From Pedobacter cryoconitis (lineage in GTDB: Bacteria; Bacteroidota; Bacteroidia; Sphingobacteriales; Sphingobacteriaceae): a stretch of 64,000 nucleotides of DNA. Positions within the stretch are counted from its first letter, which is position 1; every line of letters begins with the position of its first letter. The notes below the pieces were generated by a model. The model made no database searches and was not told the DNA's origin. It worked only from the letters and a program-made list of their open reading frames with translations. A program made the position numbers and the translations under genes. This document shows positions 34,937 to 44,590 of the stretch, piece by piece. Where the stretch lies: contig NZ_QLLR01000015.1 of NCBI RefSeq assembly GCF_003259615.1, forward strand, positions 1 through 64,000, in the 5' to 3' direction.

Positions 34937-35365
34937 ATGGAAACTGCAAACAACAACTCTATTACCGTAGAAACCACAGTTAATTTACCCGTAGCCAAAG
35001 TTTGGGAATCATGGAGTGACCCCGCACATATTAAGAAATGGAATAATGCTTCTCCCGACTGGCATTCCCCTTATGCAGACAATGACCTGCGTAAGGATGG
35101 TAAATTCAAAACTACAATGGCTGCTAAAGATGGCAGCGTAAGTTTTGATTTTGAAGGTGTTTATACCCATGTAAAAGAACATGAACTTATTGCCTATACA
35201 ATGGGTGATGGAAGAAAGGTTAAAATAACTTTTACCAGTGATGGCGATCAGACCAAAATAACCGAAACTTTTGATCCTGAGAGCACACATCCTGTTGATA
35301 TGCAGCGAGGTGGCTGGCAAGCTATTCTGGATAACTTTAAGGATTATACGGAAAATAATTTTTAA
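34937..35365 (+). CDS. SRPBCC (AHSA1-like) domain protein
   Basis: From the ATG at 34937 (METANNNSITVETTVNLPV) the product is 142 residues and begins where the family begins; a longer frame overlapping the previous gene is not needed. The START-like/AHSA1 pattern is clear: VNLPVAKVWESWSDPAHIKKW, then GSVSFDFEGVYTHVKEHELI, and a C-terminal long helix MQRGGWQAILDNFKDY. Such folds bind hydrophobic ligands or assist proteins; no specific ligand can be inferred. Cytoplasmic. Confidence 0.85.
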   Translation: METANNNSITVETTVNLPVAKVWESWSDPAHIKKWNNASPDWHSPYADNDLRKDGKFKTTMAAKDGSVSFDFEGVYTHVKEHELIAYTMGDGRKVKITFTSDGDQTKITETFDPESTHPVDMQRGGWQAILDNFKDYTENNF

Positions 35366-35400
35366 AGCGCCTCCAATGCCTTAAATTATTAACCAGCAAT

Positions 35401-35457
35401 AAGAGGTTTGTTAACTTTTGTTTCATATATTTAAATACGAAAACCGACAAACCTCTT
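35401..35457 (+). promoter_or_regulatory. Inverted repeat ending three bases before a start codon
   Basis: AAGAGGTTTGT (35401-35411) and ACAAACCTCTT (35447-35457) are perfect inverted copies around 35 bases, and the ATG of the next gene is at 35461. It may terminate the SRPBCC transcript or, if transcribed with the next gene, fold over its ribosome-binding region. Confidence 0.5.
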
Positions 35458-35460
35458 TCC

Positions 35461-36600
35461 ATGAAATACTTCGTCTTTCTCTTCCTGTTGTATTGTATCC
35501 CTGCCAGCGCTCAGCAAAAATGTATCCTTACACCTGATTCTTTAGGTAAAACTTTTGCAGCAGCATTTCTCCATAAAGAAGATATTAGCAAAATGCCCAT
35601 ATTTCCTGATTCAAAAGAAATGGATATGGTGGATAAGATGGGGATATCCAGTAATCAAACAGCCGTTACAGTCGGATCTGAAGAAGATAATGCGTCTTTT
35701 AATCAGCTTAAAGCATCATGGCAGGAGCTGTTGCAATTGGCAAAAGTTAAAAATGTCAACGCTACTACTGCCAGGTTTGTAAGGGTTTATTTCGCTGAGC
35801 AGGAGTTTCCTGTGGAACAGGTAAAAACTCCGCACTATAGTATATACGTACTGCTGAAACAGGCGACTGGAAATATTGCAGTGAAATTCGATGTACTGTG
35901 GCGTGATCAAAAATGGCTGCTGATTAATATAGACAATGATTTCTACAGTTATTCAGAAAAACCAGGTGGTAAAAGTCCTGGCGGAAAAAGTTCATTTCGC
36001 GCTAAAAAATGGAACACTTTAACTAAGATCCCAAAAATCATCTTCGCTCAGTCTTCTTCAGCAACTGCAAAAGGCTGGCAGAACTCCGGAACATGTTTGG
36101 CAGATCCAATACCATTTGCCAATAAGGTACTGCAAGATTTAGCAGCGAAGCAACCGGCAGAGAAATTCTCCAACCTGATTTCAGCCACGGATTTTAAACG
36201 GATTTATCAGCCGGATCTACAGGTACTGGTTAATCAGGCTGTAAAGGATGCCGCTTCCATGTCAGCATCAAACCGGACAGAACTGAAGAAAATGCAGGCC
36301 ATGATGAAGGAAAATCCAGTAGCCTTGCACAAGGAATATGTGACTGATCACATTGAAAAGCTGACGGAATATCTCGGTACAATCGATTTCACAACAAAAA
36401 AGGTCAGAGCAGTGGAGTACAGCATTACTAATTTTGATCATGAAATCTGGTCGGCGGGCAAAATCATTATTAAAATTAATGCAGTCATAGACAGTTCTAA
36501 TGGTCAGGAAGGCATTTTGTTTTATGCAGGGTGGCATGATGGCCGCTGGCAAATCATATCTATGCAGGAAACTACTTATGGTACTTCTGTAGCGGAATAA
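35461..36600 (+). CDS. Exported hypothetical protein
   Basis: A 379-residue product with a signal peptide (MKYFVFLFLLYCIPASAQ). The mature sequence looks like two similar-sized halves, each with a KNVNA/KKVRAVEYSI-type strand and a final FDVLWRDQKWLLINI or GILFYAGWHDGRWQIISM strand, which suggests a duplicated NTF2-like or cystatin-like fold; this is inferred from pattern only. No family is recognised. The leader hairpin directly before the start is unusual. Confidence 0.6.
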   Translation: MKYFVFLFLLYCIPASAQQKCILTPDSLGKTFAAAFLHKEDISKMPIFPDSKEMDMVDKMGISSNQTAVTVGSEEDNASFNQLKASWQELLQLAKVKNVNATTARFVRVYFAEQEFPVEQVKTPHYSIYVLLKQATGNIAVKFDVLWRDQKWLLINIDNDFYSYSEKPGGKSPGGKSSFRAKKWNTLTKIPKIIFAQSSSATAKGWQNSGTCLADPIPFANKVLQDLAAKQPAEKFSNLISATDFKRIYQPDLQVLVNQAVKDAASMSASNRTELKKMQAMMKENPVALHKEYVTDHIEKLTEYLGTIDFTTKKVRAVEYSITNFDHEIWSAGKIIIKINAVIDSSNGQEGILFYAGWHDGRWQIISMQETTYGTSVAE

Positions 36601-36645
36601 TAATTTAACGTTTTCACCTCATTCTCATTTTACAACAGCAAACTT

Positions 36646-37155
36646 ATGGAAGCTGAGACTTTATTTTTTGAAAGACAATATTTCAGACAAAAAGCATTAT
36701 GGTTAATCCTGGCAGGAGTTAACATCTACGTTTTATATGGCACTTTTCAGCAAGTATTCCAGGGAATCAAAGTTGATGAGGATTCCATGAGTAATTCTCA
36801 TCTTCTGATCAGTAATAGTCTTTTATTACTCATCACCTTACTTTTTGCAATAACCCACCTGGATACGATAGTTAAAAAAGATGGCATCTGTATCCGCTTT
36901 TTCCCTTTTCAATTGTCCTTTAAAAAATATCCTTTTAATACAATCAGCTCATTAATAGTAGGTGGTTATGATCCCATATCAGAATATGGTGGCTGGGGCT
37001 TCAGATTTACATTTACCGGGAAAAAAGCTATTAATATTTCTGGTGATCAGGGCATTAAAATTGAATTCAAGAACGGCAAAAACTTATTGATAGGAACTAA
37101 TCAGCCACAGGCGGTCATCGAAACCTTAAGAAAAACAGATCAGCCCTGGTATTAG
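36646..37155 (+). CDS. Hypothetical membrane protein with PH-like C-terminal domain
   Basis: The 169 residues include two TM helices (ALWLILAGVNIYVLYGTF, about 18-35, and LLISNSLLLLITLLFAI, about 51-67) and a C-terminal beta domain ending in GIKIEFKNGKNLLIGTNQPQ and a short helix, which is the usual end of bacterial PH-like domains. It starts 45 bases after the preceding gene. Inner membrane, function unknown. Confidence 0.6.
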   Translation: MEAETLFFERQYFRQKALWLILAGVNIYVLYGTFQQVFQGIKVDEDSMSNSHLLISNSLLLLITLLFAITHLDTIVKKDGICIRFFPFQLSFKKYPFNTISSLIVGGYDPISEYGGWGFRFTFTGKKAINISGDQGIKIEFKNGKNLLIGTNQPQAVIETLRKTDQPWY

Positions 37156-37283
37156 TTAATCACTAAACTGATCAATTTACAGCACCCCCCCCTCCTGTTC
37201 TGTTAGCCCCTTTTTCCGGATAACAAATATCATTCAGCGATTCTTCCGTATCGCTTAAAAACCTATGCCTTAATTTTAAGGAA

Positions 37284-37291
37284 TACTTTTG
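37284..37291 (+). promoter_or_regulatory. Candidate -7 element upstream of the SusC gene
   Basis: TACTTTTG matches the Bacteroidota -7 consensus TAnnTTTG exactly, about 145 bases before the SusC start. A good -33 TTG was not found at the usual distance, so this stays tentative. A run of eight C (37185-37192) lies further upstream. Confidence 0.35.
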
Positions 37292-37436
37292 CCAAAATGG
37301 TATAGTAAAATACTCATCCGCTTGATTATTGAAATCAAATTCTTAACACCTTGTAATCAATTAATTATTAAATAATAACAGGATATAGTTATTATATAAT
37401 TGATCCAGCTAACCAAACCAAATATTTCTTTAACTC

Positions 37437-40400
37437 ATGGAAAAATGTTTTTTTATTCATTCAGCAGGTAATTTGTTGAAAAGGTATAAGAAGCGGCTGC
37501 ATTACGGTGTGATGCTTGGCTTACTTATAATTTTAAGCAATCCTGTTTTAGCCCAAAACGGTATCACAATCAGTGGTATTGTCAGGGAAAGTTCCGGGCA
37601 GCCCTTGCCTGGTGCAGGTATAAAAATTAAGGGAACTACCATTGGGACGGTAACCGATGGCTCAGGAAAATATATCATTAAAGTACCAGAGAAAGCTGCT
37701 ATCCTGGTTTTCTCTTCTATTGGCTTTTTGACCGCCGAAGAGGTAACCGGAAACCGGAACACCATCAACATCACTTTATCAGGTCAGCAGAATGACCTGG
37801 AAACCGTAGTGGTGGTTGGTTATGGTACGCAAAAGAAAGCTAACCTGACCGGATCTGTGGCCACTGTAACCGGAGCAGACCTGACTAAAAGAGTATCAAC
37901 CAATCCTACTCAGTTACTACAGGGTAAACTTCCGGGTTTGTCAGTTACCCAGGCATCTGGTGAAGCCGGAAACGAGGGTAACGTACTGAGGATACGTGGC
38001 TTGGGAACTTACAGCGGTGCAGGAACAGAGCCGCTGGTAATTATAGATGGTATCCCGGGAAATCTGACCGTCCTGAATCCCGAAAGTATTGAAAGTGTAA
38101 CGGTCTTAAAAGATGCGGCTTCAGCATCCATTTATGGCTCCAGGGCAGCAAACGGAGTAATATTAGTCACGACCAAACAAGGTAAAGCGGGTAAAATGCA
38201 GATCGCATACAGCTATAACCTGGGCATCACCAAAGCGAGCAGCTTACCTGACCTGGTTTACAATTCGGCGCAATACATGCAAATGTACAATCAGGCCGCT
38301 ATTAACTCAGGTGCCCCGGTAGCGAACAGGTTTGCACAGGCAGAAATTGACCTTTATGCGAACAGCACAGATAAAAACCGTTATCCTGATTATAACTGGC
38401 TGAATGCTGTTTTAAGGACGGTAAATGTACAGACACACAACCTTAATCTGAGCGGAGGTAATGAAACCACCACTTATAATGTTGGATTAGGCATTGTGAA
38501 TCAGCCGGATATTATGAAGGGTTTTGAGTACAAAAAGTATAATCTTCAGCTGAATATCAACAGCAAAATAAATAGCCATGTTAATTTTGGAGCAAGCTTT
38601 ACCATGAACTATGGAAAAAGAACCTATCCAAGACAAGGCAGTCAGGATCTTTTTATCGCCACATTGAGCCAGTCTCCGTTATACGGACCAGTACTACCAG
38701 ATGGAAGTGGTCGTTATACCGCGGTAGCTTATCCTTTCCAGAGTGCCAATAAAAATCCAATTGCAGTAGCAGAAAATGCAATGGCCTCCACCAATGATTA
38801 TTACATGCAGGGCAATGTATTTGTGGATGTAAAGATAATCAATGGTTTACAATGGAAAACGAGTGTGGGTACTAATTTTGATTTCAAGAAAACTTATGAT
38901 TATAAACCAGTTATCAATCAATATTTATGGTCTGCTGGTCCTGATGATTTACCTTTCAGGGTATTGGATGTGGGCGGCCAGGGTTTGCAGGTTACCGATG
39001 ATAACTATATTTATCCGATTGGCTATAGCCAGCTGACTTATACTAAAAAGATAGCCGATCATTCCTTTACTATTTTAGGGGGTACGCAGGCCGAGTATTA
39101 TAAAGTACAGTCTTTGTCTGCTTCCCGGGTAGCTTTTCCAAATAACGCTGTACAGGAAATTGATGCTGGCGGCACAGGTTCACAGTTAAATAGCGGAAAA
39201 GCTTCTGAGTGGGCCATCAACTCATTTTATGGCAGGTTAAACTATGATTATAAAGGTAAATATCTCGTAGAAGGTAATTTACGCGCGGATGGTTCGTCCC
39301 GTTTTTATGACCGGAATAAGTGGGGACTGTTTCCTTCTGTATCTTTAGGCTACCGGATTTCCCAGGAAAGTTTCTTCAAGAGCTTACTGCCTGTAATTTC
39401 TGATATGAAATTGCGTGCGTCTGTCGGCAAACTGGGCAATCAGAATATCGGTTATTATCCTTATCAGGATGTATATGCTACTGGTTTCTCTTATCCATTT
39501 AGCAGTAATTTAACCGATGGTGTTCGTAAAACCAACCTGACCGATCAAGAGATCAGGTGGGAAACAACCAAAATTGTCAATTTTGGACTGGACCTTTCTT
39601 TCTTTAATAACAAGCTGAATTTTTCTGCCGATTATTATAACAAAACAACGAGTGATATTTTAGGAGAGGCAGCGCTTCCCGGGTATATTGGTTATAAACC
39701 TCCTATTATTAATAACGGGACTATTCAAAACCGGGGGATCGAGTTATCTGCGCAGTATAAAAATAAGATTGGTCAGTTAGGCTATTCAGTAAGTGCGAAT
39801 TTACAGGCGAACCGCAATAAGCTGGCTCAATATAGCGCAACAAATATCAATACGACGACCATTGAGAAAGTTGGTTTACCTTTTGGTAGTTTTTATCTAT
39901 ATGAGTTTGATAAAATATTCCAGTCTGCGACAGAAATAGCTGCTGCTCCTAAACAGCCATACAATCCTGTTCCGGGCACGTTTAAGTTTAAAGACTTAAA
40001 TGGGGATGGCAAGATTGATGAGAACGACCGCACAGTAGTATCGGGTATTTTCCCTAAGTATGATTATTCGGTCACTTTTAATTTCGATTATAAGAATTTC
40101 GACCTGACGGTATTCCTTTATGGCTCACAGGGGCAGAAACAATACGTGAACGGCTGGGGATTTCAACCCTTCAATCAGGGTTCAGTACCGACAACAGAAT
40201 GGGCAAATGCCTGGACTCCGGAAAACCCAAGTACAACATTACCACTGATTTATCTGACAGGAACTGGAAATGTAAGCCAGAATTTAACTACAACATCTAC
40301 TTATTATTTAAAGGATGCTTCTTTTCTTCGGATTAAAAATATCCAGCTAGGTTATAATTTACCTGCACCATGGGCTAAACGCGCAGGCATGAGTGCTTTC

Positions 40401-40541
40401 AGGATTTATTTCGCAGGAGAAAATCTTTTCACTTTTACCAAATTCCCCGGGCTTGATCCTGAACGCGTGGCCTCGAACACGCGTTACCTGACCCATCCTC
40501 AAAACAAGATCTATAATTTCGGCGTAAGGGCAACCTTTTAA
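37437..40541 (+). CDS. SusC/RagA family TonB-linked outer-membrane transporter
   Basis: A 1034-residue receptor: signal region (helix MLGLLIILSNPVLAQ after a charged N-terminus), carboxypeptidase-regulatory-like domain (about 43-115, ISGIVRESSGQPLPGAGIKI), the TonB-box-like ETVVVVGYGTQKK, a plug domain (TNPTQLLQGKLPGLSV to SIYGSRAANGVILVTTKQG) and a 22-strand-type barrel ending in NFGVRATF. With the SusD lipoprotein 11 bases downstream it forms the paired importer that takes up oligosaccharides. The neighbouring GH29 and GH3 genes point to a fucose-containing glycan. No sigma/anti-sigma pair precedes it; AraC regulators nearby may control it. Confidence 0.95.
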   Translation: MEKCFFIHSAGNLLKRYKKRLHYGVMLGLLIILSNPVLAQNGITISGIVRESSGQPLPGAGIKIKGTTIGTVTDGSGKYIIKVPEKAAILVFSSIGFLTAEEVTGNRNTINITLSGQQNDLETVVVVGYGTQKKANLTGSVATVTGADLTKRVSTNPTQLLQGKLPGLSVTQASGEAGNEGNVLRIRGLGTYSGAGTEPLVIIDGIPGNLTVLNPESIESVTVLKDAASASIYGSRAANGVILVTTKQGKAGKMQIAYSYNLGITKASSLPDLVYNSAQYMQMYNQAAINSGAPVANRFAQAEIDLYANSTDKNRYPDYNWLNAVLRTVNVQTHNLNLSGGNETTTYNVGLGIVNQPDIMKGFEYKKYNLQLNINSKINSHVNFGASFTMNYGKRTYPRQGSQDLFIATLSQSPLYGPVLPDGSGRYTAVAYPFQSANKNPIAVAENAMASTNDYYMQGNVFVDVKIINGLQWKTSVGTNFDFKKTYDYKPVINQYLWSAGPDDLPFRVLDVGGQGLQVTDDNYIYPIGYSQLTYTKKIADHSFTILGGTQAEYYKVQSLSASRVAFPNNAVQEIDAGGTGSQLNSGKASEWAINSFYGRLNYDYKGKYLVEGNLRADGSSRFYDRNKWGLFPSVSLGYRISQESFFKSLLPVISDMKLRASVGKLGNQNIGYYPYQDVYATGFSYPFSSNLTDGVRKTNLTDQEIRWETTKIVNFGLDLSFFNNKLNFSADYYNKTTSDILGEAALPGYIGYKPPIINNGTIQNRGIELSAQYKNKIGQLGYSVSANLQANRNKLAQYSATNINTTTIEKVGLPFGSFYLYEFDKIFQSATEIAAAPKQPYNPVPGTFKFKDLNGDGKIDENDRTVVSGIFPKYDYSVTFNFDYKNFDLTVFLYGSQGQKQYVNGWGFQPFNQGSVPTTEWANAWTPENPSTTLPLIYLTGTGNVSQNLTTTSTYYLKDASFLRIKNIQLGYNLPAPWAKRAGMSAFRIYFAGENLFTFTKFPGLDPERVASNTRYLTHPQNKIYNFGVRATF

Positions 40542-40552
40542 AATGTAATCAA

Positions 40553-42100
40553 ATGAATAAATTTATATCTTATAGTCTCATTTTTAGTATCCTTTTGCTT
40601 TTTACGGCTTGTAAAAAATCATTTCTGGATAAAAACCCGCTAACACAGGTTTCACAAAGTACTTTCTGGAAAACGCAGAATGATGCTGATCTGGCGTTGG
40701 CAGCTTGTTATAATTTTTTATGCAAAGGAAACAATGCAACCGGGGTGAGTGCTGCTGGTGCTGGCTGGGGCGGTGGTTATATGTTCTGGGAAACTTTAAC
40801 AGATAATGGTTATACGGTATCTACCGCTGCTAATTTCTCGACTATATCCACTGGCAATATTGAACCTACTATTGGCGGGATACAGTCTGATGCTTATAAT
40901 TTCAGCTATCAGGCGATTGCTGCCTGTAACTTACTGCTGGTTAAGATCAAAGAGATCTCTTTAAGCGACGCGGTTCGCAACCAATATATGGCTGAAGCAC
41001 GTTTTATCAGGGCTTACCATTATTTTTTACTGTCGCAGTTATATGGAGATTGTGTGCTGACTTTAAAGCCGCTCGGTTTTGATGAGGCCAGTACGAAACT
41101 GCCGAGATCACCAAAAAAACTAGTGGTTGATTCTATCCTGGCTGATCTGGATTTTTCTGCTGCTAATTTGCCAAATACGGGCTATACCGGTCATGCGGTT
41201 CGTGGAACAGCACTTGCTTATAAAGCGAAAGTGTTACTTACCAATGGACGTTTTCAGGAGGCTTCAGATGCTGCCAGATTGGTGATGGACGAGCATAAAT
41301 TCAGTTTAGCTGCTACTTACAGCAGTTTATTCTTAAAACCAGGACAAAATTCAAACCCTGAGATCATGTTTTCTGCCCGTTATGCACCTCCGGCTTTTTA
41401 TAGTCCGCAGGATTGGCTGTTTTCCTACCTGAATAATGTGAACGTACTGAATTACCTGGTAGATGATTATGAATGTACGGATGGGTTATCTATTCAAACC
41501 TCACCTTTGTACAACCCGGCAAAGCCTTATGCAAACAGAGATTTACGGTTAAAGATGACGGTAATTGTGCCGGGAGACTGGAGAGGAACTACCGCAGCCA
41601 CGGCTTTTGACCCAAAGGCTATAGCGGTACCGAGTGGTTTTCTTCCGCGTAAAGGGGTTGATCTTTCCCGTTTTCCGACTACTTATGCTACGCAAAGTGA
41701 TCAGGATTGGGTGTTAATGCGGTATGCGGAAGTTTTGTTAATGTATGCAGAGGCTCAGAATGAGGTTTCCGGACCCGATGTTACTGTATACAATGCAGTT
41801 AATTTAGTACGAACAAGGCCAACGGTTACTTTACCTGTTTTACCAGCAGGACTTTCAGCCGCAGAAATGCGCAATAAGATCCGCCATGAAAGGCGTATTG
41901 AGTTTGCATTGGAAGGTCAGCGTTTCTTCGATCTTAAAAGATGGCGCACCGACCGGACAGTAATTCCTACAATTAAAGATCCGAACAATGCGTTCCGGAC
42001 TTTCCCGGCAAGAGATACGATATGGCCTGTTCCGCAGGCAGAGATTGAGATTGCCAGAAGTTTGAACAATACGGCGTTTAAGCAGAATCCAGGTTATTAA
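40553..42100 (+). CDS. SusD/RagB family glycan-binding lipoprotein
   Basis: A 515-residue surface lipoprotein with lipobox FTAC (Cys20) and the usual start SFLDKNPLTQVSQSTFW. SusD features include the helical N-terminal TPR framework (MAEARFIRAYHYFLLSQLYGD) and the C-terminal signature IRHERRIEFALEGQRFFDLKRW. It forms a lid over the SusC barrel and binds glycan. The 11-base gap to susC implies one message, closed by a bidirectional terminator. Confidence 0.95.
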   Translation: MNKFISYSLIFSILLLFTACKKSFLDKNPLTQVSQSTFWKTQNDADLALAACYNFLCKGNNATGVSAAGAGWGGGYMFWETLTDNGYTVSTAANFSTISTGNIEPTIGGIQSDAYNFSYQAIAACNLLLVKIKEISLSDAVRNQYMAEARFIRAYHYFLLSQLYGDCVLTLKPLGFDEASTKLPRSPKKLVVDSILADLDFSAANLPNTGYTGHAVRGTALAYKAKVLLTNGRFQEASDAARLVMDEHKFSLAATYSSLFLKPGQNSNPEIMFSARYAPPAFYSPQDWLFSYLNNVNVLNYLVDDYECTDGLSIQTSPLYNPAKPYANRDLRLKMTVIVPGDWRGTTAATAFDPKAIAVPSGFLPRKGVDLSRFPTTYATQSDQDWVLMRYAEVLLMYAEAQNEVSGPDVTVYNAVNLVRTRPTVTLPVLPAGLSAAEMRNKIRHERRIEFALEGQRFFDLKRWRTDRTVIPTIKDPNNAFRTFPARDTIWPVPQAEIEIARSLNNTAFKQNPGY

Positions 42101-42104
42101 ATAT

Positions 42105-42132
42105 ATCAGGGGAATTTTCGGGTTCCCCTGAT
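42105..42132. terminator. Bidirectional terminator between susD and the GH3 gene
   Basis: ATCAGGGGAA (42105-42114) and TTCCCCTGAT (42123-42132) form a perfect 10-bp stem with an eight-base loop, between convergent genes. Confidence 0.85.
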
Positions 42133-42145
42133 GATTAAAATATTA

Positions 42146-44581
42146 TCATTTTGTGCCAATCACTGTAAATTCTTTTTTCAGCTTTATATCTTCTGATGAG
42201 TTTCCGATCATCACCTGAAACTTACCGGGCTCTACAGTCCACTTCATATCTTTATCAAGTAGTGCCAGATCATCAGGATGTAAGACAAACTGAACAGTTT
42301 TAGTTTCTCCAGGTTTAAGTGACACCCGTTCAAATCCTCTTAAAACAGATTCATAAGTGGTGACGCTGCTTTCTACATCCTTCAGATATAATTGTACCAC
42401 CTGATCTCCTTTGCGATCACCGGTATTTTTCACCTTCACGCTAATTTGTACTTCCTGCTGAGCGGATAACTGTGTTGGGGTGACCACTAAATCTGTAAAT
42501 TCAAAGGTTGTATAGCTCAATCCATAGCCAAAAGGATATAATGCGCCCAAGACCGTGGTTTTTCCGTAACCATTGGGATCTTCTTTACTACTCTGGCCTG
42601 CTTGTGAAGCGGGTTTAAAGGGAAAGTTAAATTCGATCTGCCCGATGGATTTAGGAAAGGTCATCGTTAGTTTTCCTCCCGGATTATAGTCACCGAATAA
42701 GGTTTCCGCAACGGTTTTACCCGCAGATGGCCCCAGAAATCCGGCCTGAAGGATTGCTGACAAATACCTGTTTTCCCAGTTGATCGTTAATGGTCTTCCA
42801 TTGACCATGACCATAATTACTGGTTTCCCGGTAGCCTGAAGCGCTTGTAATAACTGAAGCTGTCTGCCGGGTAATCCTAATCCGGTCCTGGATTTGCTTT
42901 CTCCAACCTGCGCGTCTGTTTCTCCGACTACAGCAATCACAACATCCGCATTTTGAGCAGCAGCAACTGCCTGCGCAATGGAAGCCTGTTCTGCAGGGCT
43001 TAATGGCGTTGGAATAATTTCACTTTCCGGCCAGGTTTCATCAATCACGTCGCAACCTTTAACATAGTTAACCTGTGGCTGCACGCTGTTTTTGTTATCA
43101 TTTGATACATAACCTTTGATACCTTCTAATATACTTGTTACTGGGTTGTTAGAGGGACCATACCTGCTGGTGGTATAGTTGACCTCAGTTGCCAGCGGAC
43201 CAGTGACCAGGATATTCTTTAACTTACTCTTGTCCAGAGGCAAAGTATGGTTTGAATTCTTTAGCAAAACCAGGGATTCTCTGTTGATCTGCCTGGCCAG
43301 TTCTTCATCAGCCTGAGTATGTACTATCCGGTCAGCTGCCGCAGGATCTTTCACATAAGGCTGATCAAATAATCCTAGTTTGAACTTCACCCGCAGCACA
43401 TCAGCTACCCGCTGATTTAAAGTTTCCATAGAAACAGTTCCTTCATTCACCAGTTCGCGCAGCGGCAAGATGTACTTATCGGGCATATTGAAATTGGTAT
43501 ACACGTTTAAGCCTGCTTCTATAGCTTGTTTCACTGCGCCTTTCATATTTTCTGCAACATGGTGTTTACTGAAAATAAACTCCACGGCTTCACTGTCAGA
43601 GACAACATAACCAGTAAATCCAAATTGTTTACGCAGTAAATCTGTCAAAAAGTAAGGGCTCGCCGAAACCGGCACACCGTCCCAATCATTATAACTGCTC
43701 ATAATTCCCATGGGATGAGCTTCTTGTATCACTCTTCTGAAAGGATATAAAAATAACTGGTGCATTTCCCGCGGAGCAACATGCGGATCTGTTCTTGCAT
43801 TTCCATCACGGCCACCTTTAGGGACGCTGTAAACGGCGTAGTGTTTCAGGGTAGCCGCAGCGCCATGATCTTGTATGCCCAGGGTCATTTGTTTACCCAT
43901 TTCTGCAATTAAATACGGGTCTTCGCCATAACATTCCACGACCCTGCCCCAGCGCTGATCACGCGCCACATCCAAAATCGGGGCGTATACATTGGTATAA
44001 CCTAAAGCCCTGGCTTCTCTGCCTACCATACTTCCTGCCTGGTAAACCAAATGCTTATTCCAGGTACTTCCTATGTTAATGGGCGCGGGAAGCGGGGTTG
44101 CCCGATCGTGACAAAGTCCATGAATAGCTTCATTGGTAAAGTCTACAGGTATGCCCAACCGGGTTTCTTCCACAAACCATTTTTGTACGGTATTAATCGC
44201 CGAAGCATGTTTGCTGAAAGGAAAGGAATATTGAGTTTGCGCTTTTTTGTTGTAAGCCAGGCCGTTTAATTCTTCGTCAATATTAGCAATACCGTCTTTC
44301 CAGATCTCAGATTTCCAGCCTGCAGTGGGCATTTCATCTTTCAAAACACGTCCGTAGCCGTATAAAGTTGCAGTCTGATTCGTTTTCTCATTCAGGTTCA
44401 TTTGACTTAACAAGTCATTTACCCGGACTTCTACAGGCTGAGATGGATCTTCGAACAGATCCATCTTCCCGTTTTTATTAAAATCTACCCAGCCTTTATG
44501 ATATATATTTTTAGATTGGCAGAAGGAAGTCTGCGCAGTGATTAAAATTAATAGCGTACTGATCAGATATTGTGGTTTCAT
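42146..44581 (-). CDS. GH3 family glycoside hydrolase (beta-glucosidase/xylosidase type)
   Basis: An exported 811-residue enzyme (signal MKPQYLISTLLILITAQTSFC). Just after it, DFNKNGKMDLFED looks like an EF-hand calcium loop. The (beta/alpha)8 domain carries TNEAIHGLCHDRATPLP, KHYAVYSVPKGGRDG and GYVVSDSEAVEF, whose Asp is the probable nucleophile. The alpha/beta sandwich (SLVLLKNSNHTLPL, VVGETDAQVG) and a C-terminal FnIII-like domain (VSVKVKNTGDRKGDQVVQLY) follow. It cleaves terminal beta-glycosides; exact sugar uncertain. Last gene of the GH29-GH29-GH3 unit, nine bases after the GH29 gene. Confidence 0.92.
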   Translation of the reverse strand: MKPQYLISTLLILITAQTSFCQSKNIYHKGWVDFNKNGKMDLFEDPSQPVEVRVNDLLSQMNLNEKTNQTATLYGYGRVLKDEMPTAGWKSEIWKDGIANIDEELNGLAYNKKAQTQYSFPFSKHASAINTVQKWFVEETRLGIPVDFTNEAIHGLCHDRATPLPAPINIGSTWNKHLVYQAGSMVGREARALGYTNVYAPILDVARDQRWGRVVECYGEDPYLIAEMGKQMTLGIQDHGAAATLKHYAVYSVPKGGRDGNARTDPHVAPREMHQLFLYPFRRVIQEAHPMGIMSSYNDWDGVPVSASPYFLTDLLRKQFGFTGYVVSDSEAVEFIFSKHHVAENMKGAVKQAIEAGLNVYTNFNMPDKYILPLRELVNEGTVSMETLNQRVADVLRVKFKLGLFDQPYVKDPAAADRIVHTQADEELARQINRESLVLLKNSNHTLPLDKSKLKNILVTGPLATEVNYTTSRYGPSNNPVTSILEGIKGYVSNDNKNSVQPQVNYVKGCDVIDETWPESEIIPTPLSPAEQASIAQAVAAAQNADVVIAVVGETDAQVGESKSRTGLGLPGRQLQLLQALQATGKPVIMVMVNGRPLTINWENRYLSAILQAGFLGPSAGKTVAETLFGDYNPGGKLTMTFPKSIGQIEFNFPFKPASQAGQSSKEDPNGYGKTTVLGALYPFGYGLSYTTFEFTDLVVTPTQLSAQQEVQISVKVKNTGDRKGDQVVQLYLKDVESSVTTYESVLRGFERVSLKPGETKTVQFVLHPDDLALLDKDMKWTVEPGKFQVMIGNSSEDIKLKKEFTVIGTK

Positions 44582-44590
44582 GTAAAATAG

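Noticed and set aside
37185..37192. Run of eight C upstream of the SusC gene as a phase-variable tract
   Set aside because: It lies outside any coding sequence and about 100 bases before the candidate promoter, so slippage has no obvious effect.
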